Made by a program: the position numbers and the translations under genes
Notes under the pieces: generated by a model
The model's input: only the letters and a program-made list of their open reading frames with translations
Database searches by the model: none
What the model was told of the DNA's origin: nothing
Shown here: in pieces, positions 1 through 9,239 of the stretch
Position numbering within the stretch: position 1 is the stretch's first letter
How the letters are laid out: every line of letters begins with the position of its first letter
Source: Desulfuromonadales bacterium
GTDB taxonomy: Bacteria; Desulfobacterota; Desulfuromonadia; Desulfuromonadales; BM103
DNA: 64,000 bases
NCBI GenBank assembly: GCA_027065695.1
Contig: JAMONP010000071.1
Location: forward strand, 1 to 64,000
Reading direction: 5' to 3'

Positions 1-2
1 CA

Positions 3-263
3 GATCCGGGTCGATCCAGCGTTTTGAAAATCTCAGGTCAGGAAAAAGATGGTCACTCAGTCTATTGTGTGGAGGATAACGGCATTGGTATCGCACGTGA
101 GTATCAGGAGAAAATCTTCGAGTTATTCCATCAGCTTAATCCGAGTGTAGAAGGAGAAGGCTTAGGACTGAATATAGCAAGTAAAATAATGGAAAAGCAT
201 AATGGCAAGATATGGGTAGATTCTGAACTCGGAAAAGGAACTAGGTTTTATATTTCCTTGTGA
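3..263 (+). CDS. Sensor histidine kinase, C-terminal fragment (cut by window start)
   Basis: The frame is open from the first bases of the window to the TGA at 261-263, so this is the 3' end of a longer gene. The visible residues are the ATP-binding (HATPase_c) part of a histidine kinase: the N/G1 region with VEDNGIGI, then the G2 box GEGLGLNIASKIM, then HNGKIWVDSELGKGTRF, which closes the domain. The gene ends 65 bp before the next kinase gene on the same strand and could be cotranscribed with it. Sensor and dimerisation domains lie outside the window, so the signal is unknown. Confidence 0.85.
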   Translation, partial: DPGRSSVLKISGQEKDGHSVYCVEDNGIGIAREYQEKIFELFHQLNPSVEGEGLGLNIASKIMEKHNGKIWVDSELGKGTRFYISL

Positions 264-328
264 GGATTAAGTAAAACTTGAGCCTTGAAGTTCTTGTTTG
301 CACTTCATATTTACACATAGGAGGGTAG

Positions 329-1810
329 ATGAATTTAAAAACACCTGAAGAATTATTCGGTAACAACTATAATCTTCTGCTTGTTGAAGATAATCCTGCT
401 CACGCTCGGCTTGTTATCGAAATACTACGAGGTACTCCGTGTGGAAATTCTCGGATCACACAGGTTACCACCCTCTCTGAAGCGCTACTAAAAGTCAGTG
501 TTGAAAGATTCGACTTGGTTTTACTCGATCTGGGTCTTCCTGAGGCCCGGGGCATGGAAACCTTTACCCGTTTTCATGCAGCAGCACCGTCGCAGCCTGT
601 CGTTGTTCTGACCAGCATCGATGATTCTCTCCTTGCCCTGAAAATTGTCAAATCTGGCGCCGAAGACTATCTCCCAAAAGAAGAGATGGCAAACTCTCTG
701 TGCCGTACTATTCGACATGCAGTCGAACGTTCACAACTTTCCAGGCATCTTCTGGAACGTGAACAACAATTGCGAACAATTCTTAACAGTAACCTGGACG
801 GGCTCGTTGTGATTGACCAGAAAGGTCATACTCTGTACACAAATACCGCAGCACAAAAAATGCTTGGTGCAGATGGAGCTCATCGGCTTATGTCGTATGT
901 ACAGCAAGTAGGTGACATGGAAAGGCCAACAGTTCTTTCGTTTGCCCCTGATGAAGGGCCATCCGTTGTTGCAGAGATCAGAGCTGCCAGCATCACCTGG
1001 GAGCAAAATCTTAGCTACCTTGTTTCGATACGTGACATAACATTACGCAGCCAGATCGAAAAAAAATTGCACCAGACTCAGAAGATGGAGATGGTTGGTA
1101 CCTTGACTAGTGGGATCGCCCACGATTTCAATAACCTTCTCTCTGCGATCTCAGGATATGCCCAGCTCGTTGCAACGAACATCAATGATGAAAATGGGCC
1201 CGCTGTAGATCTTGAGGATGATATGAATTGTATTCTGGAGGCCGTTGAACGTGGTAAATTTCTCATTCGAGACCTGTTGCACCTTGGCCAACCACAAAAA
1301 ATAGAGAAGAAGCAACAGGTCAACATTAATGAACTGCTGCACAAAACCGAAAAACTGGTTGCAGCCACAATTCGCAAGACACATAATCTGTATTTTTCTA
1401 TTCCTGAGGCGCGTTGTTATATCAATGCTGCACCGGAGAATCTCGAGCAGGTTTTCATCAATATGATTATGAATGCTCGGGATGCTACTGAAAAGGGAGG
1501 CGAATTACTGGTTAAACTCTGCCAAGTCGAAAAACATGAATCATTTATGGCTATTAACGGTGAAGCCCCTAGCGGAAAATATATTTGTGTTATCATTCAG
1601 GATAACGGCTCGGGAATAAGCCCTGAGGTTTGTTCCAAAATCTTCGAGCCTTTTTTCACAACTAAAGAACAAGGCAAAGGTACCGGTCTTGGTATGTTTG
1701 TTGTTTCCAGAATTGTCAAACAACATGCAGGTTGGATAATTTATGATACTGAACTTGAAAAAGGTACAACTTTCTCTCTTTATTTCCCAAGGGTTAATCC
1801 TGAGGGATGA
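329..1810 (+). CDS. Receiver-PAS-histidine kinase protein
   Basis: A 493-residue cytoplasmic signalling protein with no membrane segment. Residues about 15-130 form a CheY-like receiver: acidic pocket VEDN near 19-22, phospho-acceptor Asp67 in LLDLGLP, and Lys117 in YLPKEE. A PAS-like domain follows (about 145-240), then a HisKA dimerisation domain with phospho-acceptor His265 (SGIAHDFNNLL) and an HATPase_c domain ending with the G2 box GKGTGLGMFVV. The receiver-first order is typical of kinases that take phosphate or cues from another kinase, possibly the one just upstream. A strong ribosome site (AGGAGGG, about 320-326) precedes the ATG. The partner regulator is not recognisable here. Confidence 0.9.
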   Translation: MNLKTPEELFGNNYNLLLVEDNPAHARLVIEILRGTPCGNSRITQVTTLSEALLKVSVERFDLVLLDLGLPEARGMETFTRFHAAAPSQPVVVLTSIDDSLLALKIVKSGAEDYLPKEEMANSLCRTIRHAVERSQLSRHLLEREQQLRTILNSNLDGLVVIDQKGHTLYTNTAAQKMLGADGAHRLMSYVQQVGDMERPTVLSFAPDEGPSVVAEIRAASITWEQNLSYLVSIRDITLRSQIEKKLHQTQKMEMVGTLTSGIAHDFNNLLSAISGYAQLVATNINDENGPAVDLEDDMNCILEAVERGKFLIRDLLHLGQPQKIEKKQQVNINELLHKTEKLVAATIRKTHNLYFSIPEARCYINAAPENLEQVFINMIMNARDATEKGGELLVKLCQVEKHESFMAINGEAPSGKYICVIIQDNGSGISPEVCSKIFEPFFTTKEQGKGTGLGMFVVSRIVKQHAGWIIYDTELEKGTTFSLYFPRVNPEG

Positions 1811-2068
1811 AGAATTTTGTTGCCAGCAAGTGCAGTAGCATGGTGTTTAGTGTCTGACCATGGATGCTTAGGTGAGTTTCGGCATCATGACGCTTTATCA
1901 CCAGAATTTCAGTTTAATATTGAAGGGAGATTTGCCAGACAAAAAACCAGCCTGTCAACAGGATTAATAACGCAACGATTGTCGCTATCCGACGCGGTTT
2001 GACAAAAAAGCTTAGTGTGTGTAGCCAAAGTTGCGCTCCAGGCAACCTGGTGGTTGCTAATGAATTGT

Positions 2069-4312
2069 TCAGGTCAAGACGGGAAACTTCAACATAACGG
2101 TAGTGCCTCTATTAACCTGGCTCTTTACAGTAATCTCTCCACCATGTTTTTTTACAATATCAAGAGCAACACTTAAGCCCAATCCTTGTCCGGTTCCGAT
2201 ATCTTTAGAGGTGTAAAATGGGTCGAAGATCTTATGCAGTTCATCTTCGGGGATGCCTCTGCCAGTATCATTAATAAATACATAAATAAATTGATCATCA
2301 TGTTGTGTCTGTATGATGATTTCACCGTCACTCTCAATAGATTGAATGGCATTCTGCAAGAGGTTGAAGAAGGCCTGATTAAGTAATTGTGGAGAACCCT
2401 TTAGTAGAGGGATATCTGCGAACCGTTGAACGATACGAATCCCGTCGCGCAAAGCGGTTCCGAGGACAGCAATAGAGCTCTCCAGGCAACTATTAATAGC
2501 AACAGGTTTCTCTTCTGCCAGGTCAATACCTGAAAACTCTTTTAAGGTAGCGACAATTTGCTTGACCCGTTCTGAACCTTCCAGCGATTCCATGATCAGA
2601 TCACGACTGTCCTTGATAATATAATCAAGCTTGTTTGCCTTTTTTGTTCTCTCAAAAAGCCGGATTTCTTCCTCATCATTGCGTTTATAGAGGTTTAGTT
2701 CGAGAGTCTGGAGCGTTTCCGTCAGGCGCGAGAAATAAGTGTCAAGAGTTCCCAGGTTACTGGTAATAAATCCCATCGGGTTGTTGATCTCATGGGCAAC
2801 CCCTGCGGCAAGTTGGCCCACGGAAGCCATTTTCTCTGCCTGAAGAATTTTAGCTTGCGATTCTTTCAGTTTCAGGTTGGTGATCTTCAACTCATCTGAA
2901 GTTATTTGCAACTCATTTTTTTCGTCCTGCAACCGTCGCTCAAGCTCTTTGCGCTCTGAGATATCACGGATAATGGCCGTAAAAACCAGAGCTCCTTTAG
3001 ACTCCCACGTTGCCAACGATATTTCGATGGGAAACCCCTCTCCATTCTTTCGCAGCGCCGCCACTTCAGCAGTCTTGCCAATAATCTTGTGCCCCCCCAT
3101 GGAAAGCACTCTGCTCATTCCTGTTTTGTGCATTTCTCTAAGCTTCCCTGGTATGAGCATGGTGACAGGTTGCCCTAGAGCCTCCTGTTCTGAATAACCA
3201 AAAATTTTCTGGGAACTTGAGTTCCAGAAGATAATCTTGCCCAGATGATTGATCGAGATGATCGCGTCTGTTGCTGTTTCAGCGACAGATCGGAACATTT
3301 CTTCACTTTCGCTGAGTTTATCTTCAGCAAGTTGCCTTTGCCTCATATCAGTACGAGCATAACGATATAAGAGAAGTACAATAGCTGTCACAAAAGCACA
3401 GATAAACAGGGTTACTAGGCCGACCGAGCGAAAAAGAGGTTGTGTAATTGTTGCGGAGACAGCTTCCTCGTCATGAAAAAAAAGAATTTTCCAGCCTGGA
3501 GCCTGCTCAATGGAGGCTCTGTGAATCATGAATCTTTTGCCCTGTTTGTCTTTCACCACGCCTTTATCGGTTCTTACAGTACCTAACCAGGTCACTGGCT
3601 TTGACCCGAACTGTTTTGATCTAACTATTTTTTCACGCTGTGACAAGGAGAGTTGCCATAAACTTTTATAGAGCCATTCAGGGTTGGAAGAAATAAAAAC
3701 AATATCCTCTGGGCTGGCCAACACTGAGACACCGTTATGGGGCGATGCAATTTGTTCGGACAAGACAGTAATACTTTCTTTAGCAACCAGCACCCCCGCG
3801 ATCTGGCCAGCCTGATTCAAGGCTCTTTGTCCATGATAGATCCCGCGCTTTCCAGAAGTCACTCCGAGGGCAAAATAGATAGACGATGATGTCTCTATAG
3901 CTGTTTTGAAATATGGCCTGAAGCTGTAGTTTTTGCCGACAAAACTGCCTTTTTGCTTATAGTTTGAAGAAGCAATGGTGGTACCATCGGTCGCCATAAG
4001 GTAGAGAACCTGCATGCCTAATGTCTCTTGATAGTATCTCAGGATTTCACTCGCTTCGTTACGATATATATCTTCGGTGCTACTTAAGGCTTGTTGGATT
4101 TCTTTGATGCCAGCAAGACTCCTGAGGATTTTCTGGCGTTCGGCCAGAATGGAATTAACCTGCCCGGCCAGAACAGCAAGGCGTTCATCCTCCATTCGGT
4201 GAATTTCCTCCAGAGTCATTTGCTTTGCAGAGCTGAAATAGACGAAGCCCACAGTGACCGTTGAGATGATCGCGAGTGAAGCAAGTATCAGAACTATATT
4301 TCTAAGTTTCAT
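2069..4312 (-). CDS. DctB-like membrane sensor histidine kinase (dCACHE-PAS-HisKA-HATPase)
   Basis: A 747-residue membrane kinase. TM1 is near residues 6-26 and TM2 near 295-318. The periplasmic region between them resembles the double-CACHE sensor of C4-dicarboxylate kinases (DctB): GSFVGKNYSFRPYF near 122-135 and GVTSGKRGIYH near 150-160. A PAS domain follows (about 335-455), then a coiled coil, then HisKA with His507 (GVAHEINNPMG), then HATPase_c with GQGLGLSVALDIV. It lies downstream of the class I fumarase on the same strand, separated by about 400 bp and a terminator-like hairpin. The kinase assignment is firm; C4-dicarboxylate sensing is inferred from the sensor motif and the neighbour. 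No response regulator gene is adjacent. Confidence 0.88.
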   Translation of the reverse strand: MKLRNIVLILASLAIISTVTVGFVYFSSAKQMTLEEIHRMEDERLAVLAGQVNSILAERQKILRSLAGIKEIQQALSSTEDIYRNEASEILRYYQETLGMQVLYLMATDGTTIASSNYKQKGSFVGKNYSFRPYFKTAIETSSSIYFALGVTSGKRGIYHGQRALNQAGQIAGVLVAKESITVLSEQIASPHNGVSVLASPEDIVFISSNPEWLYKSLWQLSLSQREKIVRSKQFGSKPVTWLGTVRTDKGVVKDKQGKRFMIHRASIEQAPGWKILFFHDEEAVSATITQPLFRSVGLVTLFICAFVTAIVLLLYRYARTDMRQRQLAEDKLSESEEMFRSVAETATDAIISINHLGKIIFWNSSSQKIFGYSEQEALGQPVTMLIPGKLREMHKTGMSRVLSMGGHKIIGKTAEVAALRKNGEGFPIEISLATWESKGALVFTAIIRDISERKELERRLQDEKNELQITSDELKITNLKLKESQAKILQAEKMASVGQLAAGVAHEINNPMGFITSNLGTLDTYFSRLTETLQTLELNLYKRNDEEEIRLFERTKKANKLDYIIKDSRDLIMESLEGSERVKQIVATLKEFSGIDLAEEKPVAINSCLESSIAVLGTALRDGIRIVQRFADIPLLKGSPQLLNQAFFNLLQNAIQSIESDGEIIIQTQHDDQFIYVFINDTGRGIPEDELHKIFDPFYTSKDIGTGQGLGLSVALDIVKKHGGEITVKSQVNRGTTVMLKFPVLT

Positions 4313-4659
4313 GTTGGTAACATAGTAGCTTGAAGTTTAGAGTTTTATGATATTACCATATCCTCTATTCTTTAGTGTTATCACATTCTTGGGTCAAGCG
4401 TTGCCAAAACATTCTGTTCCAACTTGGGTGGAATACCTAGGTTTGGTGTCACCCCTAAATTCTGTCGATATTACCCATAACCACATTGCTACACTCGTTT
4501 GTGGATGACTGGTAGATGCATAAGGCCTTACTCTTGCCAGCCCAATAGATGAAGTAGCAAGTTGTCAGTTATGTCACAGTCAGTTCCAACTCTTGAATTA
4601 TTGATGAGCCAGGTAGTGCCCTTAGATAAACGACTGAGGATAAACACTTCAAAACGAAG
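4313..4659. other. Intergenic region upstream of the DctB-like kinase
   Basis: About 350 bp between the kinase start and the fumarase terminator. It must contain the kinase promoter and its AT-rich 5' part (4330-4395) fits that, but no clear -35/-10 pair, RNA gene or coding frame was recognised. Confidence 0.5.
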
Positions 4660-4691
4660 CCAAAAGGCCCCAGTTTCCCAGGGCCTTTTGG
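4660..4691 (-). terminator. Intrinsic terminator-like hairpin after fumarase
   Basis: An 11-bp perfect stem (CCAAAAGGCCC pairing with GGGCCTTTTGG) around a 10-nt loop lies about 22 bp past the fumarase stop codon. On the minus strand it is followed by CTTCGTTTTG, a weak T tract. It probably ends the fumarase transcript before the kinase gene. Confidence 0.7.
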
Positions 4692-4712
4692 GGCTGTGTT
4701 GATATTAGATTT

Positions 4713-6335
4713 TTATAAACCCAACTGTTTAAAGAAATCATTACCCTTATCATCAACCAGAATGAAGGCCGGGAAGTTCACAACTTCAATTTTCCAGACA
4801 GCCTCCATGCCGAGTTCCGGGAAATCGAGACATTCAACCTTAGTGATGTTTTCGTCAGCAAGCAGTGCTGCTGGGCCACCAATGGAGCCAAGGTAGAACC
4901 CACCGAACTTCTTGCAGGCATCAGTTACTTGCTGGGAGCGGTTGCCCTTGGCAATCATAACCATCGAACCACCATTCTCCTGTAACAGGCCGACATAGCT
5001 ATCCATGCGACCAGCTGTGGTAGGGCCGAAGGAACCAGAGGGGCGACCTTCCGGGGTCTTGGCCGGACCAGCATAGTAGATCGGGTGTTTTTTCAGGTAT
5101 TCAGGCAGCGGTTTGCCACTGTCGATGATCTCCTTGAATTTGGAATGGGCGATATCGCGTCCGACGACAATTGTGCCGTTGAGCAGCAGAGCGTCACCGG
5201 CTTTGAGCTTGGTCAGTTCGGCCAGAATAGCTTCCATCGGCTGGTTGAGATCAATCTTAGCGCCGTGTTCGTGCTTGGCCATGCGGTATTGTTCCGGCAG
5301 CAGGCGACCAGGATCACGGTCCATCTCCTCGATAAAGAGACCGTCTTTGGTGATTTTGGCCTTGATATTACGGTCTGCGGAGCAGGAGACTGCCATGCCG
5401 ATGGGGCAAGAGGCACCGTGGCGGGGCAGACGAATAACGCGTACGTCGTGGGTGAAGTACTTGCCGCCGAACTGGGCACCAATGCCGAGATCCTGAGCTG
5501 CAATTTGCAGCTTCTCTTCCAGTTCAATGTCGCGGAACGCCTGGCCATGGTCATTGCCTTCGGTAGGCAGGCCGTCAAGTTCCTTGGCAGAGGCAAGTTT
5601 GACCGTTTTCATGACTGCGTCGGCCGAGGTGCCGCCAATGACAAAGGCGAGGTGGTAGGGCGGGCAAGCTGCGGTGCCCAGGGTTTTCATCTTAGCGACC
5701 AGGAAATCGAACAGTTTGTTCTTGGTGAGCAGGGCTTTGGTTTCCTGGAAAAGCATGGTCTTGTTAGCAGAACCACCGCCTTTGGCAACGAAAAGGAATT
5801 TGTAGGTATCACCCTCGGTAGCATAGAGGTCGATCTGCGCTGGCAGGTTGGTGCCGGTATTCTTCTCTGTGTACATGTCGAGAGCAACAGTCTGGCTGTA
5901 GCGCAGGTTCTCTTCGGTGTAGGTCTTGAATACACCTTTGGAGAGGTATTCAGCGTCGTTAACGCCGGTCCAGACCTGCTGGCCTTTCTTGGCGACTATA
6001 GTCGCGGTGCCGGTGTCCTGGCAGGTCGGCAGTTCGAATTCAGCTGAGACCATGGCATTGCGCAAAAAGGCCAACGCCACCCCCTTATCGTTGCGGGAGG
6101 CTTCAGGGTCAGCGAGGATCTTGGCGACTTGTTCGTTGTGTTCTTTGCGCAGCAGGAAGGAGATGTCTTTCATCGCTACGTTAGAAAGGACCGTTAAGGC
6201 TTCAGGGTCAACCTTAAGGACATCCTTGCCATCGAAATTGACGGTGCTGACATACTTTTCAGATCCTTCGATCTTATAGTACTCGGTCTTGTCTGACTCT
6301 ACGGGAAAAGGGTTCTGATAAGTGAATTCCGGCAT
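4713..6335 (-). CDS. fumA: Fumarate hydratase, class I (iron-sulfur)
   Basis: Reversibly hydrates fumarate to L-malate in the TCA cycle. The 540-residue protein has the one-piece class I fumarase layout. The three cysteines expected to hold the catalytic [4Fe-4S] cluster are Cys105 ([10 protein letters not shown]), Cys224 ([11 protein letters not shown]) and Cys318 ([11 protein letters not shown]), at the same positions as in E. coli FumA. The C-terminal beta part follows ([18 protein letters not shown] and [20 protein letters not shown]). GGAGAG precedes the ATG. The gene is monocistronic by appearance, with its own promoter and terminator. Class I enzymes are oxygen-sensitive, which fits an anaerobe. 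fumB is an equally valid symbol. Confidence 0.96.
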   Translation of the reverse strand: MPEFTYQNPFPVESDKTEYYKIEGSEKYVSTVNFDGKDVLKVDPEALTVLSNVAMKDISFLLRKEHNEQVAKILADPEASRNDKGVALAFLRNAMVSAEFELPTCQDTGTATIVAKKGQQVWTGVNDAEYLSKGVFKTYTEENLRYSQTVALDMYTEKNTGTNLPAQIDLYATEGDTYKFLFVAKGGGSANKTMLFQETKALLTKNKLFDFLVAKMKTLGTAACPPYHLAFVIGGTSADAVMKTVKLASAKELDGLPTEGNDHGQAFRDIELEEKLQIAAQDLGIGAQFGGKYFTHDVRVIRLPRHGASCPIGMAVSCSADRNIKAKITKDGLFIEEMDRDPGRLLPEQYRMAKHEHGAKIDLNQPMEAILAELTKLKAGDALLLNGTIVVGRDIAHSKFKEIIDSGKPLPEYLKKHPIYYAGPAKTPEGRPSGSFGPTTAGRMDSYVGLLQENGGSMVMIAKGNRSQQVTDACKKFGGFYLGSIGGPAALLADENITKVECLDFPELGMEAVWKIEVVNFPAFILVDDKGNDFFKQLGL

Positions 6336-6427
6336 GATTTCTCTCCTTTAGAACAGTATAAAATTATGAGAACGGCATAAAATATGTTCTCCGGGGTGGC
6401 ATAACCCCAGACGGAAACAGATTCCGA

Positions 6428-6456
6428 AGTATAGCTAAACTGTATACAGTTGTCGA
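6428..6456 (-). promoter_or_regulatory. Predicted sigma70-type promoter of fumarase
   Basis: Read on the minus strand: -35 TCGACA (6451-6456), a 17-bp spacer, and -10 TATACT (6428-6433). One -35 base and one -10 base differ from consensus and the spacing is ideal. Transcription would begin about 85-90 bp before the fumarase ATG. The leader could fold a small hairpin (GGGGT/ACCCC, about 6394-6409). Confidence 0.65.
6438..6451. promoter_or_regulatory. Candidate operator, perfect palindrome AACTGTATACAGTT
   Basis: A perfect 14-bp palindrome that fills most of the -35/-10 spacer of the predicted fumarase promoter. A dimeric repressor bound here would block RNA polymerase. The core TGTATACA resembles sites of some GntR-type regulators, but the binding protein is not known. 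Confidence 0.5.
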
Positions 6457-6571
6457 TAATTAACTGATAGTAATGTTACCTTTGAAACCCCTCAGGTATT
6501 TCCATATTGTCTCCGTTATTCTTTGTTCTTGTAATCGCTAATTGTTATGCTTATTCTCAATCTTTAAGTTT

Positions 6572-6610
6572 TGTATTTCAACACATGTATTTCAACACAT
6601 GTATTTAAAC
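6572..6610. repeat. 14-bp tandem repeat (about 2.8 copies)
   Basis: TGTATTTCAACACA occurs twice in direct succession (6572-6585, 6586-6599), followed by a partial third copy TGTATTTAAAC. It lies in the roughly 290-bp stretch between the fumarase promoter and ilvA. That stretch also has a GC-rich hairpin near 6644-6668 (CCCCC and GGGGG arms) and no recognisable gene. Confidence 0.75.
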
Positions 6611-6749
6611 CATTAAGAAGACCCCCTGCTCGTGGTACTCGCTTCCCCCCTGTAAAACAAGGGGGATTGAGGGTCTGAGTTGTTGGTAAATGTATGTCAT
6701 ACCCTAATAGTTACGACACTCGATACGGAGAGTTCAAGACTTAATTACT

Positions 6750-8258
6750 ATGCAGAAACTCCTCAAACAGATCCTCACCTCCAAGGTTTATGAAGCCGCC
6801 ATCGAGACCCCTCTTGATGAGTCGGTATTCCTCTCGGAAATGTTGAGCAATCGCGTTCTTCTTAAACGTGAAGACCTCCAGCCGGTCTTCTCTTTTAAGT
6901 TACGCGGTGCATACAACCGGATCGCCAACCTCAGTGAAGAGGAGAGGGCCTGCGGCATCATTACCGCTTCAGCTGGAAATCATGCCCAAGGAGTGGCTTT
7001 CTCCGGGCAGAAGCTTGGTATTCAGACAACTATCGTCATGCCGGTGACAACCCCCTCAATCAAGGTTTCCGCAGTAAAAGCATTCGGGGTCAAGGTTGTC
7101 CTGTTTGGCGATAATTATTCGGAGGCGGCAGATCACTGTGCTTATCTGGTTGCTCAGTCCGGTATGATCTTTATCCCACCTTTTGATGATGAGCTGGTTA
7201 TTGCCGGGCAGGGGACTATTGCGAATGAACTGCTTCGTCAGAGTGCCGGCAGGATGGATGCTGTTTTCGTCCCGGTTGGCGGCGGTGGCTTACTAGCCGG
7301 GATTGCCGTTTTTCTGAAATCTCTTTGCCCTGAAGTAAAGGTGATCGGTGTTGAACCAGTCGACAGTGATGCGATGGCTCGATCTCTGGATGCTGGTCGC
7401 CGGGTTCAACTCGATTCGGTCGGTATCTTTGCCGATGGTGTTGCCGTTCTGGAGGTCGGCCAGTTGACCTTCGAAATTTGTCGCAAACATGTCGATGAAA
7501 TTGTCCGTGTTGATATTGATGAGATCTGCAGCTCCATAAAAAGTGTCTACCAGGCAACCCGCTCTATTGTCGAGCCAGCCGGAGCCCTCGCTTTGGCCGG
7601 GCTCAAGAAATATGTTCGTGACAGAGACATTTCAGGTCAAACTCTGGTCGCCATCAATTCCGGCGCTAATATGAACTTTGATCGTTTGCGCTACGTTTCT
7701 GAAAGAACTTTGATCGGTGAAAAACAGGAAGCACTCTTTGCTGTCACTATTCCTGAGGAACCAGGTTCCCTGTTTCGCTTCTGCCGTGAAGTGGTCGGTG
7801 AAAGGAATATTACCGAGTTCAACTACCGCTTATCAGACCGGGAGTCTGCTTACATTTTTGTCGGCATTGCCATTAATGGTGATGAACAGCGTCGTGCATT
7901 TCGTGAGCAATTGAAAACTCACGGCTTTGAAAATCAGGATCTTACTGATAATGAGCTGGCAAAAACCCACGTTCGCTATATGGTCGGTGGACGTTCATCT
8001 AAAGTTTGCAGTGAGCGACTCTTCCGTTTCTGGTTCCCGGAACGTCCAGGTGCTACAGTTCGTTTCCTGGCAGCCATGGGCGCTGACTGGAATATCTCCC
8101 TGTTTCATTATCGGACCCAGGGCGGTGATTTTGGCAGGGTTCTGGTTGGTTTAGAAATGCCTCCGGGGCAGGAATCACAATTGCAGGCTTTCCTGGACAA
8201 TCTCGGTTATCGGTATGTTGAGGAGACTGGTAACGAGGCCTATAAGTTGTTTTTGTGA
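6750..8258 (+). CDS. ilvA: Threonine dehydratase (biosynthetic, PLP-dependent)
   Basis: Deaminates L-threonine to 2-oxobutanoate, the first step toward isoleucine. The 502-residue length fits the long, allosterically regulated IlvA. Residues about 1-320 are the fold-type II PLP domain: Lys50 in FSFKLRGAYN forms the Schiff base, SAGNHAQGVA and the glycine loop VPVGGGGLLAG bind the cofactor phosphate. Residues about 325-500 are two ACT-like domains (FAVTIPEEPGSLFRFC and FRFWFPERPGATVRFL) that normally bind isoleucine and valine. The ATG has only a distant GGAGAG (about 6727-6732). It stands alone, upstream of the cysE promoter. Confidence 0.95.
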   Translation: MQKLLKQILTSKVYEAAIETPLDESVFLSEMLSNRVLLKREDLQPVFSFKLRGAYNRIANLSEEERACGIITASAGNHAQGVAFSGQKLGIQTTIVMPVTTPSIKVSAVKAFGVKVVLFGDNYSEAADHCAYLVAQSGMIFIPPFDDELVIAGQGTIANELLRQSAGRMDAVFVPVGGGGLLAGIAVFLKSLCPEVKVIGVEPVDSDAMARSLDAGRRVQLDSVGIFADGVAVLEVGQLTFEICRKHVDEIVRVDIDEICSSIKSVYQATRSIVEPAGALALAGLKKYVRDRDISGQTLVAINSGANMNFDRLRYVSERTLIGEKQEALFAVTIPEEPGSLFRFCREVVGERNITEFNYRLSDRESAYIFVGIAINGDEQRRAFREQLKTHGFENQDLTDNELAKTHVRYMVGGRSSKVCSERLFRFWFPERPGATVRFLAAMGADWNISLFHYRTQGGDFGRVLVGLEMPPGQESQLQAFLDNLGYRYVEETGNEAYKLFL

Positions 8259-8329
8259 ATCAGGTTCAATGACAAAAGCTCATGGTTAAGAATTTAACCT
8301 TTAACTCCCCATTTTCTCTATAAAATTAA

Positions 8330-8358
8330 TTGACAGTTTTACTCAGGTATGTTATCCG
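8330..8358 (+). promoter_or_regulatory. Predicted promoter upstream of cysE-iscR-iscS-iscU
   Basis: A perfect -35 TTGACA (8330-8335), a 17-bp spacer and a weak -10 TATCCG (8353-8358) preceded by TG. It lies about 70 bp before cysE and may drive the whole sulfur cluster. IscR, encoded in the cluster, is the obvious candidate regulator, but a specific IscR site was not proven. Confidence 0.5.
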
Positions 8359-8374
8359 TTAAGCAGGTTTTGTG

Positions 8375-8399
8375 ACCGGCGTTTTTGGCCGGTGTTTTT
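8375..8399 (+). terminator. Hairpin with T tract ahead of cysE (terminator or attenuator)
   Basis: ACCGGC and GCCGGT pair around a T-rich loop and are followed by GTTTTTA. It may end the ilvA transcript. If the promoter at 8330-8358 is used, the hairpin falls in the first 40 nt of the cysE transcript and could attenuate it. Confidence 0.55.
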
Positions 8400-8429
8400 A
8401 CGAAAACGGAACGTGGAGGACATACCAGA

Positions 8430-9236
8430 ATGTTTGATACCATTCGCAAAGACATCTATTCGGTATTCGACCGGGATCCCGCTGCGCGCAGTGTTCTGGA
8501 AATTATCTTCTGCTATCCGGGCCTGCATGTGGTCTGGTTTTATCGTATCGCTCACTGGCTCTGGACTCGTGAATTCTACTTCCTGGGACGTTTTACCTCC
8601 CACCTCGGCCGTTTTCTGACCGGAATTGAAATCCACCCGGGCGCGCAGATCGGCCAAAAATTCTTTATAGATCACGGTATGGGTGTTGTTATCGGTGAAA
8701 CGGCTGAAATCGGCGACAATGTTACTCTGTACCATGGTGTCACTCTTGGCGGGGTCACCTGGGATAAAATCAAGCGTCATCCGACTGTGGGTGATAATGT
8801 CGTGATCGGTGCAGGAGCCAAAGTTCTCGGTCCATTCACTGTCGGCAGCGGCGCCAAAATCGGCTCCAATTCTGTTGTTGTCAAAGAAGTCCCACCAAAC
8901 TCCTCAGTGGTCGGCATTCCCGGCCGTGTTGTCATGCAACAGGAACCCAAGGTCGAAAAAAACGAAGAGAAACGCCCTGATTTGGAACACGGCAAAATGC
9001 CTGATCCAGAAGCCAAAGCTATCAGCTGCCTGTTTGATCAGATTCGTGTCCTGGAAAAGAAGGTCGAGAGCTTGACGGATCGACTCGAAAAAGCAGAATC
9101 CAAGCCTGTAACCAAGGCTTCTGCCAAACGCAACAGCACCTCCAAGGCAACTGCTACGAAACCCACGACTGCGAAGTCCAGGAGCAAGGCTGCCAGCTCA
9201 ACCCGCACTCGTAAAACGGAGAAGAGCGAGGCGTAG
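8430..9236 (+). CDS. cysE: Serine O-acetyltransferase with long basic C-terminal tail
   Basis: Transfers acetyl from acetyl-CoA to L-serine, giving O-acetylserine for cysteine synthesis. The ATG at 8430 is chosen because GGAGGA lies 9 bp before it; a longer frame from 8385 lacks such a site. Residues 1-65 are the helical SAT N-terminus, and about 65-175 the left-handed beta helix with hexapeptide repeats ([35 protein letters not shown]). After about residue 200 comes a coiled coil ([20 protein letters not shown]), then some 45 residues of Lys/Ala/Thr/Ser like a histone-H1 tail, absent from most CysE proteins. Cysteine from this branch would feed IscS downstream. The iscR start codon is 3 bp past the stop. 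Confidence 0.93.
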   Translation: MFDTIRKDIYSVFDRDPAARSVLEIIFCYPGLHVVWFYRIAHWLWTREFYFLGRFTSHLGRFLTGIEIHPGAQIGQKFFIDHGMGVVIGETAEIGDNVTLYHGVTLGGVTWDKIKRHPTVGDNVVIGAGAKVLGPFTVGSGAKIGSNSVVVKEVPPNSSVVGIPGRVVMQQEPKVEKNEEKRPDLEHGKMPDPEAKAISCLFDQIRVLEKKVESLTDRLEKAESKPVTKASAKRNSTSKATATKPTTAKSRSKAASSTRTRKTEKSEA

Positions 9237-9239
9237 ACC

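Noticed and set aside
1817-2002. A 61-residue open frame between two kinase genes
   Set aside because: No ribosome site, no recognisable domain, and a composition typical of non-coding sequence.
2041-2059. Small palindrome GCAACC-TGGT-GGTTGC downstream of the DctB-like kinase as a terminator
   Set aside because: The stem is short and there is no T tract on the strand that would need it.
5085-6047. A 320-residue open frame on the plus strand
   Set aside because: It lies wholly antisense to the fumarase gene, whose protein is clearly real; the frame reflects codon bias of the other strand.
8352-8780. A 142-residue minus-strand frame over the cysE start
   Set aside because: Antisense to conserved cysE sequence, with no motif of its own.
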